The position numbers and the translations under genes were made by a program. This document shows positions 54,445 through 61,841 of a DNA stretch of 64,000 nt, piece by piece (position 1 is the first letter of the stretch; each line of letters starts with the position of its first letter). The stretch is from Halochromatium roseum (lineage in GTDB: Bacteria > Pseudomonadota > Gammaproteobacteria > Chromatiales > Chromatiaceae), in contig NZ_NHSH01000042.1 in assembly GCF_016653315.1 (NCBI RefSeq), positions 95,294 through 159,293 of the forward strand, read 5' to 3'. Below the pieces are notes generated by a model that did no database searches, was not told the origin of the DNA, and saw nothing but the letters and a program-made list of their open reading frames with translations.

Positions 54445-54951
54445 CTATCGTCGTTGATAATGCGCTCTGTGCGGTATGAGGTTGCGAATGCCGCCTCTGG
54501 GATTGTCGACATCGCCTCGATAGCGGGGCAAGATGATCAGATGCAGGTGGTCGATGCTTCTGCCTGCTGCCCGTCCGTCGTTGTTGCCGACGGTATAGGC
54601 GTCGGGTTTGCGGCCGATGAAATCCAGGCGCAGGATGGCTTCGATGTGATCTTTGGGGCGATCTTTCAGGTCGTCTCGCCTGAGCATCTCTTGATAGAGG
54701 TCGGTCAGGTCGGTTGTTTCAATGACGCGCTTGACTCCGCGAATCGCATCGAAATAGTCCGCCTGCTCTGCGTCATTCAGGCTAAAGATGGACTCGACAT
54801 GCCTTTTCGGGATCACTAAGGCGTGACCGGGGTTTGCAGGATGAGCGTCAAAGATGCCAAGAAATGATCGGTTCTCGAAGATGAAAGGGTCGGCTGCGCC
54901 GCGCGAAACCTTGCAAAAATAGCAGTCTTTTTCCTGAGAGGGAGTGGTCAT
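54445..54951 (-). CDS. HIT family hydrolase
   Basis: 168 residues from the ATG at 54951. It starts with the zinc-knuckle-like CYFCKV, then FDAHPANPGHALVIPKRHVESIFSL and the HIT block SIDHLHLIILPRYRGD. HIT proteins hydrolyse nucleoside phosphoramidates or dinucleotides. The usual pattern is His-x-His-x-His; here the third His is Ile (HLHLI), so catalysis may differ. It lies 35 bp downstream of the MFS gene on the same strand. The substrate cannot be told from sequence. Confidence 0.9.
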   Translation of the reverse strand: MTTPSQEKDCYFCKVSRGAADPFIFENRSFLGIFDAHPANPGHALVIPKRHVESIFSLNDAEQADYFDAIRGVKRVIETTDLTDLYQEMLRRDDLKDRPKDHIEAILRLDFIGRKPDAYTVGNNDGRAAGRSIDHLHLIILPRYRGDVDNPRGGIRNLIPHRAHYQRR

Positions 54952-54985
54952 AGCAGTCAATCTATACGAGTGCGGTTCTGAAGCT

Positions 54986-56350
54986 TCATGAGCCCGGTTC
55001 TGAGACTTCGCGCAGGCTTAGGGCGGAGAGGGCAGCGGCGATGGAGACGATGCCGAGCGCTAGGATGACGAAGGCGGTGCCGTAGAGATCGCCGAGTAGG
55101 CCGATCAGGCCACCGGCGAGCATCGCGACGCCAATCACGGTGTTGCTGACGGCGACCATGGAGGCCCGGGTTTCGCTGCTGGCCATGTCGACCAGGTAGA
55201 CCTTGCGCCCAAGTCTGACCCCGGCGTGGGCGATACCCAGCACCAGAAAGAGTGCCGCGAATCCGAGCCCGGACAGCCAGTTGGGGTTGAACTGCACCAA
55301 GGCCCAGGTCAGGATGCCGAGCAGGCCAGCGAGGGCGGCTGCGGCGACCATCACCAGCCGCGCCGATCGATCGCTGAAGCGGCCCCAGAGTGGCGCGCTG
55401 ATGCTGTTGGCGAGCCCGCTGGCGATGATCAGCAGGCCGAGCGCGCCAAGATCGCTGCCGCTTTCCTGCTGGGCCAGGAGCACGTAGAAGGGTGGTGCGA
55501 GCGCGACGCTCAGGAGCGCGGTGCGAACCAGCACGAAGTGACGAAACAGCGCGTCGGAACCAAGCAGGCCGATGCTCTCGAGCGCCGCGGCGAGGGCATT
55601 GCCGCCGCCTGCAGTGGCTCCAGGCTGCTCACGGATCAGCACGAAGACAGCGGCCGCCAGCACGAAGAGGAGCGCCGCGCCGCCGAGCAAGAGCACGAAG
55701 AGGATGTCGTCGGTGGCGCCATTGCCAAGCAGCTTGAGATAAAGGCCGAGCGCCAAGGTCAGGGCGCCGGCGATGCCGGCTGAGAGTCCCATTAGGTTGC
55801 CACGCCGCGCCTTGGAGACGGTCTTGCCGAGCACATCCTTGGCCGAGACCGAGCAGAGCCCACGCGCAAGACTGAAGACGATGAGCAGTCCAACGATCAG
55901 CCAGCCAGCGAGGGCACCGGTGGTGGTTGCCGCGGCCACTGCCATCAGCCCGAGCGCGATGGCCGATGCCAGGGAGCCGATGATCCAGACCCACTTGCGC
56001 ACTGGAAGGCGACGGATATAGGCCGCAACTGCGAGTTGAGGGACGAGCACCCCGGCCTCGCGGATCGGCACCAGGAGTCCGACAATCAATGCCGGGGCTC
56101 CGAGCCAGCCGATGAGCCAGGGCAGCACCAGCTTGGCGCTGGCTAGCTCGTCAGCGACCTTGGTCAGCAGGTTGGCGAGTAGATAGGCGAAGAAGTTGCG
56201 CGGCTGGTCGTGACAGGATGCGCTCGGGATATCCTTGCAGACGCGCGCATCCTCGTCTCCTGTGACCAGATCATAGAGGCTGTCGAGGCGTGAGCGTGGC
56301 TGCTTGGAATGGGTCGAGCCTGGTGTCGAGTCGATGGCCTGTGGATTCAT
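54986..56350 (-). CDS. MFS transporter
   Basis: 454 residues with about twelve membrane helices. Only weak MFS signatures are seen: GLVVPI-type first half (LIVGLLVPIREAGVLVPQL), a conserved cytoplasmic loop KTVSKARRGNLMGLSAGIAG, and GRFSDRSARLVMVAAAALAGLL in the second half, equivalent to the MFS loop motif. An N-terminal cytoplasmic tail of about 70 residues is unusual. No substrate can be inferred. Probably cotranscribed with the HIT gene. The upstream region holds repeat copy F. Confidence 0.85.
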   Translation of the reverse strand: MNPQAIDSTPGSTHSKQPRSRLDSLYDLVTGDEDARVCKDIPSASCHDQPRNFFAYLLANLLTKVADELASAKLVLPWLIGWLGAPALIVGLLVPIREAGVLVPQLAVAAYIRRLPVRKWVWIIGSLASAIALGLMAVAAATTTGALAGWLIVGLLIVFSLARGLCSVSAKDVLGKTVSKARRGNLMGLSAGIAGALTLALGLYLKLLGNGATDDILFVLLLGGAALLFVLAAAVFVLIREQPGATAGGGNALAAALESIGLLGSDALFRHFVLVRTALLSVALAPPFYVLLAQQESGSDLGALGLLIIASGLANSISAPLWGRFSDRSARLVMVAAAALAGLLGILTWALVQFNPNWLSGLGFAALFLVLGIAHAGVRLGRKVYLVDMASSETRASMVAVSNTVIGVAMLAGGLIGLLGDLYGTAFVILALGIVSIAAALSALSLREVSEPGS

Positions 56351-56467
56351 CGGGTTCAGTGCCTTGCGGTACGGCGGAAGACATCCTCATGGTCTGAGCT
56401 CGGGCGCTCATCAAAGGAACTCAACCGGTTAAACTGGGGTCGCAGTGCCCATCATCCGAGACTGGTC

Positions 56468-56508
56468 ACCGTGAAACAAGCGCTCCATCGCTAGGGGTGA
56501 GGCGCCAA
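56468..56508 (+). repeat. Dispersed intergenic repeat, degenerate copy F
   Basis: ACCGTGAAACAAGCGC, CCATCG, GGGGTGAGGCGCC. The left half closely matches copy E, while the hairpin is decayed. It lies between the divergent MFS and SRPBCC genes. Confidence 0.55.
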
Positions 56509-56530
56509 GAACCTCAGCGGAGGTGCAACC

Positions 56531-56989
56531 ATGGTCAAAGCGCAAGTCAGGATCGAGATCGAACGCTCTCCAGAGTCGGTTTACCGCTTTATTGCCGAAG
56601 ACTTTGCGCAGAATTACCCGCGCTGGTCGCCTGAGGTCAAGGAGCTGAAGATCGCGACCGAGGGTCCGTTGCGGGTCGGCAGTGTTGGCCGGCAAGTCCG
56701 TGTCGACCAGGGCCGGCGCACCGAGTCCCTTTTCCGGATCACGCAGATGCAGCCGGCGGCAAGGTTGACCTTCGAGAGTCAGTCACCGAGCTTTCTTGTC
56801 GATTATCGCTTTGTTCCAAATCAGGATGACGGCACCCAGCTGACCTTCACCTTTGAGCTGAGGCGCTTGGATTTGATGATGCGGCCGTTCGAAAAACTGA
56901 TCCGACGCGCGGTTCAGGACGGTGCGCGACGCACCGTGCAGAATCTGAAACGCCTCATCGAGGCTGAGCAAGAGCCGGCCGCAGCCTGA
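56531..56989 (+). CDS. SRPBCC (START-like) family protein
   Basis: 152 residues. The helix-grip pattern is visible: VKAQVRIEIERSPESVYRFIAEDFAQNYPRWSPEVKEL, RVGSVGRQVRVDQGRRTESLFRITQMQPAARLTFES, QLTFTFELRRLDLMMRPFEKLIRRAVQDGARRTVQNLKRLIE. These proteins bind hydrophobic ligands in a cavity; the ligand here is unknown. GGAGG precedes the ATG at 56531. It converges with the HDOD-GGDEF gene (45 bp apart). Confidence 0.88.
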   Translation: MVKAQVRIEIERSPESVYRFIAEDFAQNYPRWSPEVKELKIATEGPLRVGSVGRQVRVDQGRRTESLFRITQMQPAARLTFESQSPSFLVDYRFVPNQDDGTQLTFTFELRRLDLMMRPFEKLIRRAVQDGARRTVQNLKRLIEAEQEPAAA

Positions 56990-57034
56990 GGATGCCTGTA
57001 AGCCCGTCGTTCATCTTGGGATGCAGCGTTTGCT

Positions 57035-58999
57035 TCAGGATGCCTGCTCACCAGGGCGCGGCAACGGAATGATCTGCTTGTTGCGGTAGACGTTGATGCG
57101 GTTCCGGCCAATGGCTTTGGCCGCGTACAGGGCCTGATCAGCATGAACCAGCAGCATATCGTAGCGCGCATGCTCCTCAGAACGCTGCGCGACGCCGAGA
57201 CTGATGGTCACCTTGATGGTCTCTGCTTCGACGCTCATCGCTAAGGCCGCAACCCGGCGCCGGAGCCGCTCGGCATTCAGGACCAGTTGCTTAAAGGTGC
57301 TGCTCGTACTCAGGAACAGGAATTCCTCACCACCCATGCGGTAAACGCTGTCGTGCTGGCTGAGATCCAGTTTCAGCGTTGCCGCTACGTCGACCAAGAC
57401 CTTGTCGCCCGCCGCATGCCCAAAGGTATCGTTGATGCGCTTGAAGTGGTCGATATCGATCATGATCACCGACATCGGTCGCTCTGGATGAGCCTCTTGA
57501 TGCCAGGCCTGTTCCATGGCGTCGAGGGCCGAGCGCCGATTGGGCAATCCGGTGAGCTGATCGGTGAGGGAGAGCACCTCAGCGCGCCGCTGGCTCATCG
57601 CTAACTGGTTGGCGATGCGACGCAGTTCGACACGATCCTTTTGGTACTGGAGATGCGCGTCCGCGGATCGGCGCACCGCCTCGAGGCGCGCGTCAAGCTC
57701 TTGTGATGACAGGTCAGTTCGCATGTAGGCGGCATCGATACCCGCACGAAATGCCTCGGCGATCCGATCGCGCTCATGGTCTCCGAACAGTGCCATGATG
57801 TAGATCGCTCGCCCCCACTCGGTCGAACGGATCAGCCGGCAGAGCTTTTCGCGTTTCGCATGCAGCTCAGCGTGACCGTAGTCGTCCATGATCAGCAAAT
57901 GTGGCCTCATCTCGACTAACAGCCGCAGCATTTCTTTCTGATCCTCAAACACCCAGGCGACCACGTTGAGCTCGTCGAAGAGCTTGTTCAGCGGATGTTG
58001 CTTGCCGGTGCGACTGATCAGCACGACGTTGAGGGCTGAGTCGATCGCCGCTTGGACGATGTGCGATTGATCTGCTTGTGGCTCTTTGAGCTCGACCCTA
58101 TTGGGTGTCTCGCCTGGAGAGCCGGAGGGTAGGCGGCCTTCTGGGGCGGGTAACCGGAGCAGCTTTGACCAGTCTTCCCACTCAGTCACGCTCTCATCGA
58201 GCACCTCGCCGATCTGGGCGGCGGTGAGTCCGAAACGGCGCACCTGTGGCCAGGTTGTCAGGCGTTTCTGGGTGATCTCCGCTCCCACTCGCAGCACCGA
58301 GTCGGAGAGGCGAAACCCGAGATGGAAAAGCTGAGTGAGCTTGTATTCGGGCGACTTTTCGGCGAAACCAGACGCCTCTGGACGTTCATGAAAGCGGGCT
58401 GGTTCCGCTAGCTCTTCGGCAACCCCGAAATCCAACAGCATCTCGAGTGAGAGCTCATTATGATCGAAGCCGAACTGATCGCACTCTGCCGCGGTGAGGT
58501 TCTCTGGCTGGCTATCGAGCAGACTGGAATATTCGTCGGGATAGATGGTTGCGAAGGCGAGCAAACCGATGCGCATCATCAGCGCGCAGGAAAAGAGATT
58601 ATCTGGTGGCGCTAGGGCGGTTTGTTGACCAAGCCCTCTGCAAATCAGCGCCGTGAGTACGCACTGCAACCAAAACTTGTTGTAGTCGAATGACTTGCAA
58701 TGATCATCAAGATATTGATCGATCAGAGAAAACGCCACTGCAAGCTGCCCAACCGTCTTCATGCCCACCTTGACAATGGCCGCTGGGATAGAACTCACCT
58801 TGGTGAACGTGCCCATGGCAGCGGAATTGGCGAGTCTCAATAACCGCCCGGAGAGGGCAGGATCGGACTTGACCAGCTGCGAGAGCTGCTCGACGCTGGT
58901 CTGCTCGTCTTCCCAAAGCTCCATGATCGCCAGTGCGACCCCGTTGGGACTCGGCAGTTTCTGAGCGGCATTGTCGAGGAGTGTTCTCGGTGAGCTCAA
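57035..58999 (-). CDS. HDOD-GGDEF signalling protein
   Basis: 654 residues from a TTG at 58999 with AGGA upstream; no nearby ATG keeps the first domain whole. The HDOD domain (about 10-215) has LPSPNGVALAIMELWEDEQTSVEQLSQLVKSDPALSGRLLRLANSA. A middle region (about 310-430) resembles a degenerate receiver (NVVLISRTGK, HLLIMDDYGHAEL). The GGDEF domain (about 480-640) has LTDQLTGLPNRRSALDAM, IDIDHFKRINDTFGHAAGDKVL and the active-site motif MGGEEFLFL. No RxxD inhibitory site precedes it (SQHD there). It probably makes c-di-GMP in response to an unknown signal, adding another such enzyme to the window. Confidence 0.92.
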   Translation of the reverse strand: MSSPRTLLDNAAQKLPSPNGVALAIMELWEDEQTSVEQLSQLVKSDPALSGRLLRLANSAAMGTFTKVSSIPAAIVKVGMKTVGQLAVAFSLIDQYLDDHCKSFDYNKFWLQCVLTALICRGLGQQTALAPPDNLFSCALMMRIGLLAFATIYPDEYSSLLDSQPENLTAAECDQFGFDHNELSLEMLLDFGVAEELAEPARFHERPEASGFAEKSPEYKLTQLFHLGFRLSDSVLRVGAEITQKRLTTWPQVRRFGLTAAQIGEVLDESVTEWEDWSKLLRLPAPEGRLPSGSPGETPNRVELKEPQADQSHIVQAAIDSALNVVLISRTGKQHPLNKLFDELNVVAWVFEDQKEMLRLLVEMRPHLLIMDDYGHAELHAKREKLCRLIRSTEWGRAIYIMALFGDHERDRIAEAFRAGIDAAYMRTDLSSQELDARLEAVRRSADAHLQYQKDRVELRRIANQLAMSQRRAEVLSLTDQLTGLPNRRSALDAMEQAWHQEAHPERPMSVIMIDIDHFKRINDTFGHAAGDKVLVDVAATLKLDLSQHDSVYRMGGEEFLFLSTSSTFKQLVLNAERLRRRVAALAMSVEAETIKVTISLGVAQRSEEHARYDMLLVHADQALYAAKAIGRNRINVYRNKQIIPLPRPGEQAS

Positions 59000-59043
59000 C
59001 GCAAAATGTCCTGCGGTAGCATGGGCGCCCTAACGCCTGAGTT

Positions 59044-60366
59044 CTAAGTCCCTGAGCCGCTCGGCGACGGGTGCCGAGGACCAGTCGATCGGGTTTGGGC
59101 TAAAGAAGGCCTTGTCCGATGTCCTGCCGGATGGCTTGGCCCTGGGGTGCTGCGATGATAGAGCCGCCATAACAGCCAGGCGATGAGTAGCAGCCCAAAC
59201 GTGCCGATGATCCAAGGAAAATAGGCGACCAACCAGGGTTGCTGGGGCACTGATGCCACTGGCGCTTGGCTGCTGTTTGTGTCTGGCTGGCTGTCGGCCG
59301 CGTCACGACGCCAGTCTGGGGCGGGACGGCGCGAGGCTGATTCGAACGCTGCGACCTGAAGCTGCCATTCAGGCGTGCTTGCCTGCTGCCAGCGCTGGGT
59401 GTCGACATCCCACCAGTCGAGGGTGACGGCGGGCAGTTGGTAGAGGCCAGGCTCGGTGCTGCTGAGGGTGATACGCTCGGTTCGATATCCGGTTACTCCT
59501 TGAGGTTCGCGCTTGTTCCAGAGTCTTGGTGCGTCTTTGCGCACCTCTAGCTGCAAGGGGATTGGGGGGCGAATCGGCGGCAGATCTTCGGCGCGTAGCC
59601 CAACGGCCTCGATGGTCAGCATGCGCTCGATCACCTGGCCGGGGGCCAAACGCACGGCGCTTGCGCCAGCCTCGTTCAGACTCAGCGCTGTTGCTGGCAG
59701 CCAGGGACTGTCCGCAGCGACATCCGCTGGTCGCGGTGGCACCGGCCTGACCTCGATGCTGAGGGCCTTAGAACGAAGTGCCTCGGGTGCGTCAGTGCCG
59801 GGGCGCCAGGCTGAATAGACCGAGGGAGGGATCTCGAGACGGCCGGTGCTGCGAGGAAACAGCGCATAGCGACGTTCGTAGATCCAGCGCTCGTGCAGGC
59901 CGTCTATACCGTTGCTGTTGCTACTCCTAGCGTTGCTGCTGCTATCACTGCTGCCACTGCTGCTTTCGGAACTCGCGCTGTCTTTGGCGCGATCAGTATC
60001 GCCAGCACGCTTGGTGCTGCTGGCATGGCGAGCGATTCGGCGGTCTTCTCCCAAGATCAGGAGGTCAACAGCGTCGAGGTTCGGCGGGATCAGCCGACCT
60101 GGTGGTAACGGGCCGTTACCGATGACGAGAACGCGCAGGACGATCTGCTGACCGACCACTGTTTGCTGTCGGTCGGTGCTGGCTTCGACTTGGATCTGCT
60201 CAGCCAGCGGCGCGGTTTTGTTGATGGCCTGGGGGGCTGCGGCCGGGGCATCTGGGGCGGCGGTTGGTGTTGGTAACCCTTGTGCGGTCGTCGCTGTGGC
60301 CCAGCACATCAACAACGCAGCGATTGATCGCGCTGCCGAACGCCACCTGGTCGACCGGAGCTTCAT
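59044..60366 (-). CDS. batD: BatD-like membrane protein, possible 3' frameshift
   Basis: 440 residues. A signal peptide (to about 29), then the BatD-type opening IQVEASTDRQQTVVGQQIVLRVLVIGNG, the RYALFPRSTGRLEIPPSVYSAW block, PPIRPPIPLQLEVRKDAPRLWN, and a C-terminal helix (WLVAYFPWIIGTFGLLLIAWLLWRLYH, about 375-402). A Ser/Asn-rich insert (about 128-155) breaks the first half. After the helix the reading frame turns Pro/Ser/Arg rich with poor codon character. A neighbouring frame reads SSQHPRAKPSGRTSDKA to AERLRDLELRR with better codon use, so a frameshift near 59150 is possible. bat genes usually sit with moxR, batA and batB; none is here. It starts on the bciB stop (ATGA). Confidence 0.75.
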   Translation of the reverse strand: MKLRSTRWRSAARSIAALLMCWATATTAQGLPTPTAAPDAPAAAPQAINKTAPLAEQIQVEASTDRQQTVVGQQIVLRVLVIGNGPLPPGRLIPPNLDAVDLLILGEDRRIARHASSTKRAGDTDRAKDSASSESSSGSSDSSSNARSSNSNGIDGLHERWIYERRYALFPRSTGRLEIPPSVYSAWRPGTDAPEALRSKALSIEVRPVPPRPADVAADSPWLPATALSLNEAGASAVRLAPGQVIERMLTIEAVGLRAEDLPPIRPPIPLQLEVRKDAPRLWNKREPQGVTGYRTERITLSSTEPGLYQLPAVTLDWWDVDTQRWQQASTPEWQLQVAAFESASRRPAPDWRRDAADSQPDTNSSQAPVASVPQQPWLVAYFPWIIGTFGLLLIAWLLWRLYHRSTPGPSHPAGHRTRPSLAQTRSTGPRHPSPSGSGT

Positions 60367-61703
60367 GCGTCGGATAGAGTCTCATCGCTGCGCCGCCTAG
60401 CAGCTGTGGTTGGCGATGGCGCCAACGGTCGGCCGAAGGTCTCAGCGTAGTCGTTCGCGTAGGGGGCGAGTGCCCGGTAGACATGCGCGGGCACGATGCG
60501 CTGCTCGAAGCGGCCGAAACGCTCGCGCACATGCTGCAGGTTGCGGAACAGCTTCATCTCGATGATGGCGCGGGCGAACTCGAGTCCGCGCGGTCCCCGG
60601 TTGCGCTGCAGCCAGGCGATCAGCATGCGGATCGGCTTCGGTGGCTTGCCGGGTGGATTGGCCAGCATCTGCAGGTAGCGCGGCATACCGCGGCGGCGAT
60701 CGCCGGCGCTGCTTGCGGGCTTGAATTCGAGGTCGGGTCGGAGCATCTCCAACAGCGCCTCACCGCGCTCGGTCCGTGCCAGTACCCACTGCCAGCTGAG
60801 CGGTGCGCCCATGTAGCCGATGGTGATGTCGGCGAGGCTGTTGGGATAGTCGAAGCAGGACAGGCAGGCCGAGGGGAAGACGCCGTCGAGTTTGTCCATC
60901 GGGAAGTCGATGAAGTTGAGCTGCTCGATCTGGCCGTCCTCATGGCGCATCTTCAGGCTGTAGTCCTGCATGAACTCGTAGTGGACGATGGTCTGCGGCG
61001 ATTTGGAGACCTGATCCAAGAAATAGACCAGATCCGGATAGGCGACGTTGTCGCTGCAGGGGATGCCGATCACGTCGAGCCGCTCCAGGCCAAGTTCGGT
61101 CTCGAGCTGTGGCTGGGCTGCGCGCAGCATGTGCACCTGGCAGCTGGTGCCGATGAAGGCGAGGCGCTTGACGCCGCTGGCGCGCACCTCATCGAGCAGT
61201 GCGAGGTTGGGCGAGAGGGCCGGTTTATTGCCGGCACTGGCGCGCACCTCATTCGGCGTGCGGGCGAGGATCGGGCGCGGGGCAAAGCGGGTGCCGGGCA
61301 TGGTGGCAGCGGTGATCACCGCCTCGACCTCGCCGCGTTCGAGCAGCCGTGCCCCGAGCGTGGTGACCATGCCTGACCACTGTGCGCCCGGCACCGGCGG
61401 TTTCATGCGCGCGATCTGCATGTCGCGATAGACGCCGAAGCGCAGTTCGTCGCCGTCGCGGCGGTGACGCCCAAACAGCCGTTGCTCGATGGCCTCGGTC
61501 TGGTTGCGCACGAAGACGCAGGTGCGCGCCATCTCGGGTTTCAGGAAGCTGTCGCAGAGTCCGCAGTCGCTGCACAACTTCGGCCGCCCGGCCAGGCGCG
61601 CATCACGGCTGAGCAGCGTCGTCTCGCGCAGGCCTTTGGAGGGGCCGTCGCCTAGCAGTTCAGGGTCGAGGTCTTGGAAGGCGGCAGCGGGCTGTTCAGA
61701 CAT
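60363..61703 (-). CDS. bciB: Ferredoxin-dependent 8-vinyl reductase BciB (F420 hydrogenase beta family)
   Basis: 446 residues. Cys motifs CSDCGLCDSF and RTCVF near the N-terminus and ACLSCFDYPNSLADITIGYMGAPL (about 275-300) are those of the BciB/HCAR branch of the FrhB family. Others include ITAATMPGTRFAPRPILARTPNEVRASAGNKPALSPNLALLDEV and GIPCSDNVAYP. BciB carries FAD and [4Fe-4S] clusters and reduces the C8 vinyl group of divinyl (proto)chlorophyllide using ferredoxin. It is a marker of (bacterio)chlorophyll synthesis. It is coupled to the BatD-like gene by a 4-bp overlap, and no other bch genes are in the window. Confidence 0.85.
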   Translation of the reverse strand: MSEQPAAAFQDLDPELLGDGPSKGLRETTLLSRDARLAGRPKLCSDCGLCDSFLKPEMARTCVFVRNQTEAIEQRLFGRHRRDGDELRFGVYRDMQIARMKPPVPGAQWSGMVTTLGARLLERGEVEAVITAATMPGTRFAPRPILARTPNEVRASAGNKPALSPNLALLDEVRASGVKRLAFIGTSCQVHMLRAAQPQLETELGLERLDVIGIPCSDNVAYPDLVYFLDQVSKSPQTIVHYEFMQDYSLKMRHEDGQIEQLNFIDFPMDKLDGVFPSACLSCFDYPNSLADITIGYMGAPLSWQWVLARTERGEALLEMLRPDLEFKPASSAGDRRRGMPRYLQMLANPPGKPPKPIRMLIAWLQRNRGPRGLEFARAIIEMKLFRNLQHVRERFGRFEQRIVPAHVYRALAPYANDYAETFGRPLAPSPTTAARRRSDETLSDA

Positions 61704-61841
61704 TGCAGAGAGGGCGATGGTCAGAGCGGTGATAAAGGGTGCCTTGTTGTACCCCCGAGACGCTGCGTCTGAGTATGCGTTAAGTCAGCCCAAGCGCGCA
61801 TCCACGTTTTCACCAGTCACTCACTACTCACCACTCGTCTG

